A stretch of 64,000 bases of DNA from Aliivibrio finisterrensis_A (GTDB lineage Bacteria > Pseudomonadota > Gammaproteobacteria > Enterobacterales > Vibrionaceae). The DNA lies in NCBI RefSeq assembly GCF_004167675.1, contig NZ_SEZQ01000010.1; one strand, given 5' to 3'. Below are positions 1 through 8,593 of this stretch, piece by piece. The notes under the pieces are model-generated. The model made no database searches. It saw only the letters and a list, made by a program, of their open reading frames with translations, and was not told the origin of the DNA. The position numbers and the translations under genes are program-made. Numbering within the stretch: the stretch's first letter is position 1; each line of letters opens with the position of its first letter.

Positions 1-41
1 ATTATTTTGTCTTATTCTGTTTTGTTAACAGTATAAGATCA

Positions 42-677
42 TTTCTAAACTTCGAATTCAAGCTATTTTAAAAAATTATATCCCGAAATATTAAGAATCA
101 CTGCGTAAATAACATGCGTGGACCCTGGCATCAATTGTCACTATTGCGTCTTTAACATCAAGTAGTTTTAAGAGCTCTGGTATCGCAGTGATCTCGTTAG
201 ACTTTCTTCTGTTTTAACTTGACCAAGAACGACACCATATTCAACAGCGAAGGCGCTAACCATATGAACCAGAAAGTTTTTCTTTCTTTATCGTAAGTAC
301 CACGAAGAGATTTACCATCAATCGCAATTGTCTTTATACGACCATCAACATGCTCAATTGATTCTTTCATCCATTGAGCAAAACAAACTGAAAACTCATC
401 AGGGTCGACCATACTCACTGTTCTAGCGATGGTGTCATGACTTGGTATACCGTTTTCAAACTCTCTGAAGTTACGTAACCATTTCAAGTTACACTCACCG
501 AAGGCTTCTATTTCTTTCCATCCTTTGCTTCCGCAAAGAATAGAGCACAGAGTAAGAAATAAGATATCGAAAAAGTTATGTGCTATCTTGGTTTCTTGTC
601 GAGGGTCTGAAAGTATTAAAAATTGCTCAAATAGATTGGTCTTATTCATCTGGAGTTCCCATCTTTGCTTTAGAAAG
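42..677. mobile_element. ISAs1-family insertion sequence, internally deleted remnant
   Basis: An 11-bp direct repeat, GTATAAGATCA, occurs at 31-41 and 678-688 and looks like a target-site duplication. Just inside it, the left end begins TTTCTAAAC and the right end, read on the minus strand, begins CTTTCTAAAG, so the ends are short inverted repeats. Only about 636 bp lies between them, roughly half of a normal ISAs1 element, and the transposase is broken, so this is a non-autonomous deletion derivative. It lies about 50 bp downstream (minus strand) of the ops element at 726-737. Family assignment rests on the transposase sequence. Confidence 0.65.
91..649 (-). pseudogene. ISAs1-family (H-repeat type) transposase, frameshifted and truncated
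   Basis: The intact N-terminal part (about 115 residues) has the ISAs1/H-repeat look: DPRQETKIAHNFFDILFLTL, then GIPSHDTIAR, then the first DDE aspartate region TIAIDGKSLRGTYDKER. The frame then breaks. The expected continuation (VSAFAVEYGVVLGQVKTEE) is in another frame from about 285, and ITAIPELLKLLDVKDAIVTIDA is in yet another frame from about 210, so there are at least two frameshifts. After IDA the family sequence stops and a TAA follows at 91-93, so the C-terminal catalytic half is deleted. The protein cannot be an active transposase. Confidence 0.85.
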
Positions 678-725
678 GTATAAGATCACATACTCTTGAT
701 GATTAGTGTTTTTGGGGTATCCAGA

Positions 726-737
726 CACGCTACCGCC
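726..737 (-). promoter_or_regulatory. ops element (RfaH recruitment site, core of JUMPStart)
   Basis: The minus strand reads GGCGGTAGCGTG, an exact match to the canonical 12-nt operon polarity suppressor. A CAGGG and a GC-rich stretch lie just upstream on the same strand (about 739-760), as in JUMPStart leaders, although the full 39-bp JUMPStart is not obvious. In enterobacteria and vibrios ops pauses RNA polymerase and recruits RfaH, allowing long surface-polysaccharide operons to be read through. It points left, so the controlled operon should begin beyond position 1; only the dead IS lies in between here. Confidence 0.75.
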
Positions 738-794
738 CGCAGGTGATCGCGCATCCCTGGCGCATGAAATTCATAGATGTGTGTTTTAGTAGAA

Positions 795-928
795 GCTATA
801 CGCTGCACTAACTAGCAGGCTTCGCTCTAAAAACAATAAAATCGAAAGAAAAAGGAGTCAAATAAACCGCTCGAGCTCTTATAGTAGCGAAGCGTTCTAG
901 TCACTAGTCACTAGTCACTAGTCACTAA
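795..928. repeat. Type A intergenic repeat pair with four TCACTAG-type heptamers
   Basis: The left half (about 795-828) has the CTATACGCTGC / CTAACTAG module, degenerate. The right half has GAGCTCTTATAG followed by GCGAAGCG, then CTAG and four tandem heptamers TCACTAG x3 plus TCACTAA (901-928). The two halves are inverted with respect to each other. No credible gene is present in 650-1145, which holds this repeat, the ops site and the next repeat. Confidence 0.75.
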
Positions 929-1071
929 CGTTATTTTGAGCCGAATTTTATCTTATTTACGCAGATAATGCACGCAGCCCACGCCATTAATAACTACTCT
1001 TTATTTTCTATTAGTTGTCATATTGATTTGTGTGGTCAGCTCTCTAAACATTAAAAACTAGACACAGTACT

Positions 1072-1168
1072 GACTAGAAACTAGACCGCTTCGCTCCTAT
1101 AAAAACAAGATCAAGAGCAGAAGCGCACAACTGCTCTTGACCTTTCTAGTTTCTAGTTTCTAGTTCAG
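1072..1168. repeat. Type A repeat with TTTCTAG heptamers overlapping the wzz stop
   Basis: GACTAGAAACTAGACCGC, then TTCGCTCCTATA, form the left half (1072-1100). A short inverted pair, CAAGAGCAG / CTGCTCTTG, follows. Three tandem heptamers TTTCTAG lie at 1143-1163. On the minus strand these heptamers encode the last residues and the TAG stop of wzz. Confidence 0.8.
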
Positions 1169-2135
1169 TATCTTCCTTCCTAAATGCGAATCTAACTAGC
1201 ACAACCGCAACCCCTAACATTCCACCTAGCAAGGTCGCTAACACACAAATCAAGGCGCGCTTTGGCCCTGCTTTCTCTTCTGGGATAACCGCTGGGTCTA
1301 TGGTTTTAAAAGCAAACTCCGCTTCAACCTCTGCCAACATTAGGTTTTTGGTTTGGTCTTCAATTAACTGATAAAATACCGAGCGCATGTCAGAGATATC
1401 GGTTTTTTGTAATTGCTGCTCTAAATAACCGATATTACGTTTGGTTTCGGTAAGGGATTTATCTTTCATCCAAAGGTTTAAATCCGCCACTAGCCACTCT
1501 ACCCATTGCTGTGCAACAATTGGCGAATAGTGAGTGACTGATAAGGTGACCAAACCTGAGTCTTTCGAATCAGCAGTGCTAAATACTTCTTTAAAGGCTT
1601 TATGCGCTTCCCAATCGGTTGGGATCACAGATTTACCAGGTTCAACTTCACGTATCCATTGCTTGGTTTCTGTATTGTATAACTCTGGGTCTATTACTAA
1701 TTCACCAGAGCCTTCATTCCACTCTGTGCTTGCCAGTAATGGCACTAATAAATCATGCTTGGTAATAAAAGCATTAATAAATTGTCGAGATTGTAGGGTA
1801 GCTAATGACATCGCTTTGCTGTCGGTACCACCACCGCCAATATTAATACCGGCTAATGAGGCTAAGCCGCCTAACTGCCCTGCCATTGCCGCAAGGCCAC
1901 CGCCGCCACTGCTCTCACCTGCAGGAGCTAGTACTACTTCAGCTTTATAAGTGTTCGGTTGAGACAGCGCAAATAACACGCCGCCAACGGCAAAAATAAA
2001 AGTGGTTGCGATGATTATCCATTTGCCTTTCCACAGTGCGCCAAAGAGCTCGCGTAAGTCGATCTCATCGTCGGCAGGCATTGCCTGTGGAAACGCTAAA
2101 TGTTGAGGGTGTGGTATTTGTTGTTTGTCATTCAT
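1146..2135 (-). CDS. wzz: Wzz-family polysaccharide chain-length determinant
   Basis: This is an inner-membrane polysaccharide co-polymerase that sets the modal length of O-antigen or capsule chains, working with a Wzy polymerase. The 329-aa protein has the Wzz layout: a cytoplasmic N-terminus with an EIDLRELFGALWKGKW segment, TM1 at about residues 38-58, a long periplasmic domain with a Gly-rich stretch (SSGGGGLAAMAGQLGG), and TM2 near residues 294-315 (ALICVLATLLGGMLG). The start is the first ATG. The bases directly upstream are CTAGAAA-type heptamers with no Shine-Dalgarno, and the tail LETRN-stop is also encoded by heptamers. It follows the SLBB export gene, as otnA-otnB do in Vibrio cholerae O139. 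Confidence 0.88.
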   Translation of the reverse strand: MNDKQQIPHPQHLAFPQAMPADDEIDLRELFGALWKGKWIIIATTFIFAVGGVLFALSQPNTYKAEVVLAPAGESSGGGGLAAMAGQLGGLASLAGINIGGGGTDSKAMSLATLQSRQFINAFITKHDLLVPLLASTEWNEGSGELVIDPELYNTETKQWIREVEPGKSVIPTDWEAHKAFKEVFSTADSKDSGLVTLSVTHYSPIVAQQWVEWLVADLNLWMKDKSLTETKRNIGYLEQQLQKTDISDMRSVFYQLIEDQTKNLMLAEVEAEFAFKTIDPAVIPEEKAGPKRALICVLATLLGGMLGVAVVLVRFAFRKEDTELETRN

Positions 2136-2286
2136 ACTAGAAACTAGAAACTAGAGGCTAGAGACGATAAAAGCTTGGTATGTTTGGCTTTTTAGTCTTT
2201 ATGCTCTTTGTTTTCCTTATGTGTGAGAGTTAGAAAAATACTAGAAACTAGAGGCTAGACCGCTTCGCTTCTATAAGATCAAAAGC
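2136..2286. repeat. Type A heptamer repeats between wzz and the four-helix-bundle gene
   Basis: CTAG is followed by AAACTAG x2 and AGGCTAG (2137-2161), starting one base from the wzz ATG. A second copy (2241-2286) reads CTAG, AAACTAG, AGGCTAG, then ACCGCTTCGCTTCTATAAG and AAAAGC. The second copy forms the left flank of the 2299-2661 gene and is inverted relative to the repeat at 2668-2705. Confidence 0.8.
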
Positions 2287-2298
2287 TGATTAATCGTA

Positions 2299-2661
2299 TC
2301 ATTTGCCTTTGATTTTCAATTTATTTTTGTCATTTTGAATGATGGTGGCTAAAACTTTCGCTATTTCTCTTGCTTCGCTAAGCATTCGAAAACCTTCTTT
2401 CTTATGTATATTACTGGTTTCTATTGCTATAAGAAGCTGAGTAATCACTTCACCACAAGAGCCTTTTGCATAGTAATAAAAACGAATTTTTTCCTTCAAC
2501 GTTTCTCGCTCTTCTCCCTCTGCTATATTTGAAGGGATTGATAATGAAGAACGAAAAATTTGATCTTTTAATGCGTAATTTTTATTACTTTCAAACTCCT
2601 CCATAATGTCACAACATAATCGAGAAGAACGTTTCCATACATTCAAATTTTCAAATAGCAT
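2299..2661 (-). CDS. Four-helix-bundle protein, S23/IVP family (copy 1)
   Basis: A 120-aa, all-helical protein of the family first seen in 23S rRNA intervening sequences and related to Avd, the accessory protein of diversity-generating retroelements. Its cellular role is not established. It carries the family signature SIPSNIAEGEERE at about residues 41-53, preceded by NVWKRSSRLC and followed by a helix with GSCGEVITQLLIAIE. It is about half identical to the copy at 13302-13649. Inverted type A CTAG heptamer repeats bracket it closely, at 2241-2286 and 2668-2705, so it looks like cargo of a repeat-bounded element inserted between wbfF and wzz. A plausible weak RBS (AGGT) lies directly before the ATG. 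Confidence 0.85.
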   Translation of the reverse strand: MLFENLNVWKRSSRLCCDIMEEFESNKNYALKDQIFRSSLSIPSNIAEGEERETLKEKIRFYYYAKGSCGEVITQLLIAIETSNIHKKEGFRMLSEAREIAKVLATIIQNDKNKLKIKGK

Positions 2662-2667
2662 ACCTAA

Positions 2668-2705
2668 CTCGCTTTTATAGTCTCTAGTCTCTAGTCTCTA
2701 GATAC
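2668..2705. repeat. Type A repeat, three TCTCTAG heptamers
   Basis: GCTTTTATAG is followed by TCTCTAG x3 (2681-2701). Read on the minus strand it matches the left flank of the four-helix-bundle gene (CTAG heptamers, then CTATAA, then AAGC), so the two form inverted termini. Confidence 0.8.
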
Positions 2706-2777
2706 ACTATAAAAGGAGCTAAGAAGCGATGACACCTCGATATCTTGAAGGTCATCGCATTTTGCTAGTTTTTAAAA

Positions 2778-5552
2778 CTAGTCCTTAATCGCGCTCCACG
2801 CTACACCGATTTGGTACAAGATCTGCGTTGCTGAGGTTAACGTACTTAGGCCATCTAGGTAATCTGTGTCTAGTGGTACGATGATAGTATCACCAGGGGC
2901 TAGTGGCTTGTCGCTGCGGCTGAACCAATATGAGTTATTTGGGATCATCACTGAGCCATCTGCGCGTACTACGTAAATACGGTCGGTGTCGGCTTGTTTT
3001 TTAGTACCACCTGCAGCTTCTATGTACTCTTCAACTGTCATGTTTGGTTCAAACAGTTGGTTTGAGGCAAACTGAACTTCACCCATAATGCTTATCACCG
3101 GGTTTCTTGCTGGAATGTACAGCTTATCGCCTTTTTCTAGCATTAAGTTGGCAATTTTATCCCCTTCGATCGCTCTTGGGATAGAAATAACCATGCGGCC
3201 CATCGCTTCTGTTTTTGCTAACTCATCCGCAATTAACAATGCATCAGATGGCTGTGTTGTATATTGCGCGCTTGACGTTTGGCGACGCATCGCTAAGTTA
3301 CCAATCTCTTGCTTTAGTTGCATGTTTAAGATTTTTAAACGCTCTTCTTCTAGGCGTTTTAATCGTTCACGGCTAAAGACTGATCCATCAGCGTATGCAT
3401 ATTCAGTTAGACCACCGGCACGTTCAATCACCTCTTGCAACGTCTCACCACGGGTAAATGAGTACGTACCAGGGAACATCACTTCACCTTGCAGTTCAAT
3501 GGTGTACCCTTCTTGCCAATTTGGTTTGGTTTTTACAATTACACGATCTTGACCTGTTAAAGTAAAGTTCTGTTCACCATCTACTGATAGTGCCTCTCTT
3601 AACGAGATTTTTCTCTGTTCGGTAATAAGCTCACTGCCGTTTACGTCACGAACCGTCCATTCAGCACTGTCTAAATACGCTTCTTCCGTTAAGCCACCTG
3701 CGGCAGTAATGACTTGTTTAATAGTTCCTGTTTTTGATAACGGGTAGATACCTGGGTATTTAACGGCTCCGCTGATTTCAATTAATGGGGCTGGGTTATC
3801 TAATGTCGCTTGTGATTTTAAACGGTCAATAATTGGCGTTAACAGCTTTTCGCGGCTCTCTTGTCTTAGTTTTTCACTTTTAGATACCGTATCACCGTCA
3901 TCCGTTTTTAACTTGGTTGCTGATTCTGTTTTTATTAGCGCGCCCGTTGCCGCGTCAATGGTTTCAATACTGCGCTGCTGTCCTACCGCGTTCAGGTCAT
4001 TAACCCCATTAACCCCATTCATACCTTGTTGAGGAGAAAGCGATTGACTTGGGTGTTGAGATAACGCTTGATTTTGATATAACTGAGCTTGCGCTAATTG
4101 CTGCTCGGCTAGTTTTTTCTCTTCCTCTTTACGCTTTTGCTCTCTTTCATCGGCGTAAGATCCAAACCAATACTCTAGATCTAACCCGCTATTGAACACA
4201 AAGATTTGATCACTTTCTTGCAGGCTCAAGTTTTCTTTTGAGTTAGGATTTGCGATGGCTTCGCCTAGGTTAAATTGCAGCACTTCAATATCACGCTGTT
4301 TATTGATTTCACGTACAATTAACGCGTAGTTTAAATCGGCACTTTGTTTTAAATCGGTACGAACAGAAGAGACAATATCGCTCACCTTCATGCCTTTTTT
4401 AAAGTTGTAGGCGCCTTGTCTTGCAACTTCACCACGCAGTGCTACGGCATTATTTAATGACTCTGCCGCTTTTGATACCACCACTTTATCACCATCTTTA
4501 ATGATGAAGTTTTTACCCTTTGATGTGCTCATGTCTACGGTAAATTGCTCGTAGCCATTTGACCCCATGCGCGTAATATTTATTTTAGATAGAAAAGCAT
4601 TTGGCTGTAAGCCACCACCAAAAGAGAGTAAACGAGAAAGAGTGGTTTTGCCTTTTAATTCATAAATTGCAGGGCGCTTTACTGCACCATCGAGCTCAAC
4701 GCTTGAGTTTTTGGTTGGGATATACAGGGTATCGCCACTGAGTAATCTAACATCACTGCGTGAATCGCCTTTTAGTAATAAATCATAGACATCAAAGCGC
4801 TCAACCACTTTGCCTTTACGCTTAAGTTCGACATGACGTAGGCTGCCTGATTCTTTAATTCCACCACTGGCAATCAATGCTTGGGTCACGGTCGTTAGCC
4901 CGTTGACGTTATAAGCCCCCGGTTGTGTGGCTTCACCCACCACATACACTTGCATAGTACGCATTGCGCCCATTGATACCAATACATCCACACCCAACAT
5001 CTTCTGTTTAATAATGCCAGTTAGGTGTTTTTGCATATCCGCAAAGGTTTGTCCCGATACCGCAATTGGACCAAACTCAGGGAAGTTTAAACGGCCTTTT
5101 CTATCAATAACTAGGTTTAACTCTTCGCTGCTTTTACCGTAAATTTGAATGGCAACTTCATCTCCAGGAGCCATTTTATAGTCATTAGGTACTGGTAAGT
5201 TATCAACAGGCGTTAATGTATCGACTTCGCCTGCAAACATCTCATAACCAAAAGGTTGTAATTTACCTTCCTCTTCCTCTGCCAGTTTTTTCATTTGCTC
5301 GTCATACGACAATTCTTTTGGCGCATTGGCTCTGATTGGGTCTTGAGGAACCGTTTTCGTTGCGCTGCCTTTTGATGAGCTAGCTCCGGTTAATACACTG
5401 ATATCCACCCCATATTGGCGAGCGAGTTGCTCTTGCTGGGATTTTGGTAATTTTTGAAATTGAGCAATTTGATCAGCGCTTGGCGTAAAGGCGATAGCAC
5501 TGGTGCTTATCATGGCAAATAAGCTAGCAGTAAGTGTTTTTTTCATCATCAT
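2778..5552 (-). CDS. wbfF: Polysaccharide export protein with multiple SLBB domains (WbfF/OtnA type)
   Basis: A large Wza-like outer-membrane/periplasmic polysaccharide exporter of 924 aa, far longer than Wza (about 380 aa) but similar to V. cholerae WbfF/OtnA. It starts with a Sec signal peptide (KKTLTASLFAMISTSAIAF) and has no lipobox cysteine. A charged linker follows, then a Poly_export domain near residues 124-205 (YKMAPGDEVAIQIYGKSSEE). Several SLBB-type beta-grasp repeats follow (VYVVGEATQPGAYNVNG; LDGAVKRPAIYELKG; LRGEVARQGAYNFKKG; ISGAVKYPGIYPL; LQGEVMFPGTYSF; IMGEVQFASNQLF). A coiled, Gln-rich stretch lies near 470-515. It is downstream of the two Wzi-family genes and upstream of wzz, as expected of one capsule/O-antigen export operon. 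Confidence 0.88.
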   Translation of the reverse strand: MMMKKTLTASLFAMISTSAIAFTPSADQIAQFQKLPKSQQEQLARQYGVDISVLTGASSSKGSATKTVPQDPIRANAPKELSYDEQMKKLAEEEEGKLQPFGYEMFAGEVDTLTPVDNLPVPNDYKMAPGDEVAIQIYGKSSEELNLVIDRKGRLNFPEFGPIAVSGQTFADMQKHLTGIIKQKMLGVDVLVSMGAMRTMQVYVVGEATQPGAYNVNGLTTVTQALIASGGIKESGSLRHVELKRKGKVVERFDVYDLLLKGDSRSDVRLLSGDTLYIPTKNSSVELDGAVKRPAIYELKGKTTLSRLLSFGGGLQPNAFLSKINITRMGSNGYEQFTVDMSTSKGKNFIIKDGDKVVVSKAAESLNNAVALRGEVARQGAYNFKKGMKVSDIVSSVRTDLKQSADLNYALIVREINKQRDIEVLQFNLGEAIANPNSKENLSLQESDQIFVFNSGLDLEYWFGSYADEREQKRKEEEKKLAEQQLAQAQLYQNQALSQHPSQSLSPQQGMNGVNGVNDLNAVGQQRSIETIDAATGALIKTESATKLKTDDGDTVSKSEKLRQESREKLLTPIIDRLKSQATLDNPAPLIEISGAVKYPGIYPLSKTGTIKQVITAAGGLTEEAYLDSAEWTVRDVNGSELITEQRKISLREALSVDGEQNFTLTGQDRVIVKTKPNWQEGYTIELQGEVMFPGTYSFTRGETLQEVIERAGGLTEYAYADGSVFSRERLKRLEEERLKILNMQLKQEIGNLAMRRQTSSAQYTTQPSDALLIADELAKTEAMGRMVISIPRAIEGDKIANLMLEKGDKLYIPARNPVISIMGEVQFASNQLFEPNMTVEEYIEAAGGTKKQADTDRIYVVRADGSVMIPNNSYWFSRSDKPLAPGDTIIVPLDTDYLDGLSTLTSATQILYQIGVAWSAIKD

Positions 5553-5610
5553 TGATATTCAATACGCTTGTTAAAATCAGTTAAAAGATAAAGATTTAAA
5601 AAATAAAGAG

Positions 5611-6990
5611 TTAAAATCTAAATTCGTAACCTAACGATGCATTGATTTGGTCATCGCTAGTTGTGGTGTTCATTTGTGTGTAACCAAGCCCTAAATGCAC
5701 CATGCCTGAGGCGGCCGGTAATCGGTAATTGGCTTGAGTTATATTACGTTGGTTATTATGGCTACTTTGAGTATCGTTCCATTCTGATTGTTGATAACTC
5801 AAACTTACGTTATGGTCATTGCTCATTTGTACATATAAAGCAACTGAGTAACTATTATCAAAATCATACGTTGTCTTGGCTACACTTAAATGCGTTGATG
5901 GGTAGCCGCTTGAGTGAGAGCTAAACGACCCTTCATGATCTGAGGTGCTTTGTTGAGATTCAAGTACTAAGCGTACAGTTTGACCTTCAATATTCACACT
6001 GCCACTCCAACCTAATAGCAAGGCACCTAATTCTGTGGTGTCCTCGGTTGAGGCAAACTCAGCATACACGCTGTGATACAGTTTGGTTTGGTTCTCATCA
6101 CCGTCATTAGAGAAATTAATCGATGGTAAGGTTAACTTAGCATCAACGGCGGCTTGCTTAATGCTGTCGTCTGAATGACTGCTGTTATTACTATCAAACC
6201 AGACTTGATACGTTAACCCATATTCAAAAAATGAAAAGGGTTTAGATACAAAGCGTGTCGCATTGTGGTAATTAAATTCTGCGTCATCGGGTTTTGCTAT
6301 AAAGGTTTCAATATTCCAGACACCTAATAGCTTATTTTGTCCAATATAACTGGCACTGATATCAGGTGCGGCTTTGGCGTAAGACCCAAGAATTAGGTTA
6401 TGTTGCCACCCTTGACCCCACCATCTGTCTAAGGTTCCGATTGAAAATAACCAAGAGCCAAGATTAAGTGATAGATAAGAGTCATCCCAGCGAATATCAT
6501 CTTCACCTTGATAACTTGAATAGCCAGTCGTCACTCGAAACGCATAGCTAGTATCAAGGTATTCATAACTTGCTGACGCGCCCCACTTATCTTTACTAAA
6601 TTGGCCAAAGCCCGTTGATGGTGCCTCTTCATTACTGGCGATAAATTTAGCTGAACGTTGACCTCGATTTAACTTCGCTGAGTTCATACTATAACGTAAT
6701 TCTCTTTGCGCTTGTGTCACAGACAAGTCATGAGACACGTTATTGTTGGTAATATCATCACCAAACAACGACCAGCGCAATGGGTATTGATTGGTCGGTG
6801 AGGCTATCACACCAGAATCAGACAGCACCAACAACGAGGAGCGTAAAAAAGGATCGTTCGCTTCTAGCCAAGGTGAAGCTACGGCAGAAGGGGTTACTAA
6901 TACCGACGAGAAGCAACACGCTAATGCCGTCGCTATTGGCGTGAGGCTTCTTTTTTTATTGGTGACTGCATTAACCATGTGATTGTTCAT
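5611..6990 (-). CDS. Capsule-assembly Wzi-family outer-membrane protein (second copy)
   Basis: A predicted outer-membrane beta-barrel of the Wzi family (about 459 aa), which in E. coli anchors capsule to the cell surface. It has a signal peptide ending near SAVASPWLEANDPFLRSS. The WLEANDPFLR...LSDSGVI...YPLRW block resembles the start of its upstream neighbour, and the barrel ends with aromatic-terminated strands (LGYEFRF). The start at 6990 overlaps the stop of the previous gene as TAATG, which suggests translational coupling; the upstream alternative at 7017 lies inside the neighbour. It is a diverged tandem paralogue of the 6990-8483 gene. Confidence 0.8.
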   Translation of the reverse strand: MNNHMVNAVTNKKRSLTPIATALACCFSSVLVTPSAVASPWLEANDPFLRSSLLVLSDSGVIASPTNQYPLRWSLFGDDITNNNVSHDLSVTQAQRELRYSMNSAKLNRGQRSAKFIASNEEAPSTGFGQFSKDKWGASASYEYLDTSYAFRVTTGYSSYQGEDDIRWDDSYLSLNLGSWLFSIGTLDRWWGQGWQHNLILGSYAKAAPDISASYIGQNKLLGVWNIETFIAKPDDAEFNYHNATRFVSKPFSFFEYGLTYQVWFDSNNSSHSDDSIKQAAVDAKLTLPSINFSNDGDENQTKLYHSVYAEFASTEDTTELGALLLGWSGSVNIEGQTVRLVLESQQSTSDHEGSFSSHSSGYPSTHLSVAKTTYDFDNSYSVALYVQMSNDHNVSLSYQQSEWNDTQSSHNNQRNITQANYRLPAASGMVHLGLGYTQMNTTTSDDQINASLGYEFRF

Positions 6991-8483
6991 TAGAATCGGT
7001 GCGTCCAATTGCCCCATGCGGCTAGGTTATTATCGTCTTTTTGGCTGCTTTCTGGGTACTCTGAGTGCGTATACTCTGCGGCAAGCTCTATTTCCCCGAT
7101 ACTGATAGGGAATAGGTAGCTTATATCCATATTCCAGGCGTTTTCGGCTATTGGTGCGACTTGATTTCCACCGCCTTGACCAACATTTTTATTTAAATTG
7201 TCTTTATTTAATTCTAGGTAACGTACATTTGCCTTCCAACGATGGCCTGTTTTGTGCGCAAACCCAATAAAACCTAATGTGTAAGTATTGGCGTCATTGT
7301 CGTAGGTTGACCCCATTACACGCTTATTGTAACGGTAACCTGTTTTGTAAGCGCTGTGTTCATAAGCACAACCGTAAACACCACCACACATCGGCATGGT
7401 TTCTGAGTATTCAACAAATGTGGTTATGCTTTGATTGGCATATTGATAGGAAACATCAGCACCATACAGGTAACTTTTAGCTTGGAAAGGCGGAAAGCGA
7501 TCAATACGGAAGGCATCTTCACCCATTGATTCCCAATATATGCTGTAAGGTACGCCATTAAAGGTGTCTCCCCAACGAGCGTCTACTGAAGCTAACTGGT
7601 TTGCAGGGTTTTCACCAGACCATACGTTGGTATCACCCGTAAACATGCGCCACCAGGTATCGAGATTACACGATTTTTCATAGCCTGATTCTGGGTTATT
7701 TCCACACAATTGCGCGGCACGAGACACGCCAAATTCAAAATTAGGATGCGGTTTGATGGTGCCTCGGAATGTCCATAATAAGGTATCGTCCATGTAGCGT
7801 TCATCGTCCATTTTGCTAACACCCGTGGTCATTGTCCATGGCCCTAACCATTCTAATACGGGTACATCAAACGCTTCTGGGTTATGACGTGTTAATGATA
7901 AACCAGGTAATGGGCGTGCATTGGTGCTTTTTAATAAGGTGGTATCCCAGCCCGGGCCATACCATTGCTCTTGATAACCGGCGCTAAAAACCCAGTTACC
8001 CCAAATAGCAGCAATATATGAACCATCTAGACGTACTTCTTCGTCATTAGGGGCATCATATGAATAGGTTGCTTCAAGGTTATATGACCACCATGAACCG
8101 CTATCGCCCACCGCTGCCGTGGCTTCACCTTGTTCACGTACTGGTGAGCCAAAATGTTGGAATCGAACGGGTTCTGTTGCCCCACCAATTTCAAATTTAA
8201 CATTGGTGTTTTGTGACTGAGAAAAAGCGGCTTGAACTCGACGAACTGCATCAGAAACCATGCCGGATTCGACATTACCACTATTCGCTTTGATGTTGTT
8301 TATGATGCCATCCCACATTAATGGGTAGGTGGTAATAGGAACAGTGATGACGCCGGCATTGGCAAGAAGTTGAATGTCTGCACGTAAGTGTAAATCGTTA
8401 GGCTCTATCCATGGGGCTGCATTAGCGACACTTCCGAAGAGGAATGTGCTTAAAAGTGATATTACACGAAGTGGCTTATTCAT
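6990..8483 (-). CDS. Capsule-assembly Wzi-family outer-membrane protein (first copy)
   Basis: A 497-aa secreted protein with a clear signal peptide (VISLLSTFLFGSVANA/APW) and the Wzi-family N-terminal block WIEPNDLHLRADIQLLANAG. A long barrel rich in Trp/Tyr and ending WGNWTHRF follows, typical of an outer-membrane C-terminus. It contains several cysteines (CGGVYGCAYE; CGNNPESGYEKSC) absent from its downstream paralogue. It is the first gene of the leftward wzi-wzi-wbfF-wzz set. Family assignment is by resemblance to Vibrio Wzi/WbfB-D-region proteins; which glycan it holds cannot be told. Confidence 0.8.
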   Translation of the reverse strand: MNKPLRVISLLSTFLFGSVANAAPWIEPNDLHLRADIQLLANAGVITVPITTYPLMWDGIINNIKANSGNVESGMVSDAVRRVQAAFSQSQNTNVKFEIGGATEPVRFQHFGSPVREQGEATAAVGDSGSWWSYNLEATYSYDAPNDEEVRLDGSYIAAIWGNWVFSAGYQEQWYGPGWDTTLLKSTNARPLPGLSLTRHNPEAFDVPVLEWLGPWTMTTGVSKMDDERYMDDTLLWTFRGTIKPHPNFEFGVSRAAQLCGNNPESGYEKSCNLDTWWRMFTGDTNVWSGENPANQLASVDARWGDTFNGVPYSIYWESMGEDAFRIDRFPPFQAKSYLYGADVSYQYANQSITTFVEYSETMPMCGGVYGCAYEHSAYKTGYRYNKRVMGSTYDNDANTYTLGFIGFAHKTGHRWKANVRYLELNKDNLNKNVGQGGGNQVAPIAENAWNMDISYLFPISIGEIELAAEYTHSEYPESSQKDDNNLAAWGNWTHRF

Positions 8484-8593
8484 AGTTTTATCAAAAGTTG
8501 TTTTAAAAAAGAGCAGTATTGTAGCAATAAGTTGGTAATTCGGATATGAAAAAATAGGCGTGATTGGTTAAAGATTGTGAATGGGGACCGAAG

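Noticed and set aside
901..928. CRISPR-like repeat array
   Set aside because: The units are direct 7-bp tandems without spacers, and no cas genes are present.
1534..1950. 138-aa plus-strand ORF opposite wzz
   Set aside because: It lies wholly antisense to a well-supported wzz; its Pro/Ser-rich translation has no family features.
2299..2661. 23S rRNA intervening sequence (rRNA fragment) around the four-helix-bundle gene
   Set aside because: No 23S rRNA sequence flanks either copy; both lie in protein-coding or intergenic DNA.
7592..8281. Two minus-strand ORFs (76 and 84 aa) within the first Wzi-family gene
   Set aside because: Out-of-frame shadows of the long coding sequence; no RBS or motif.
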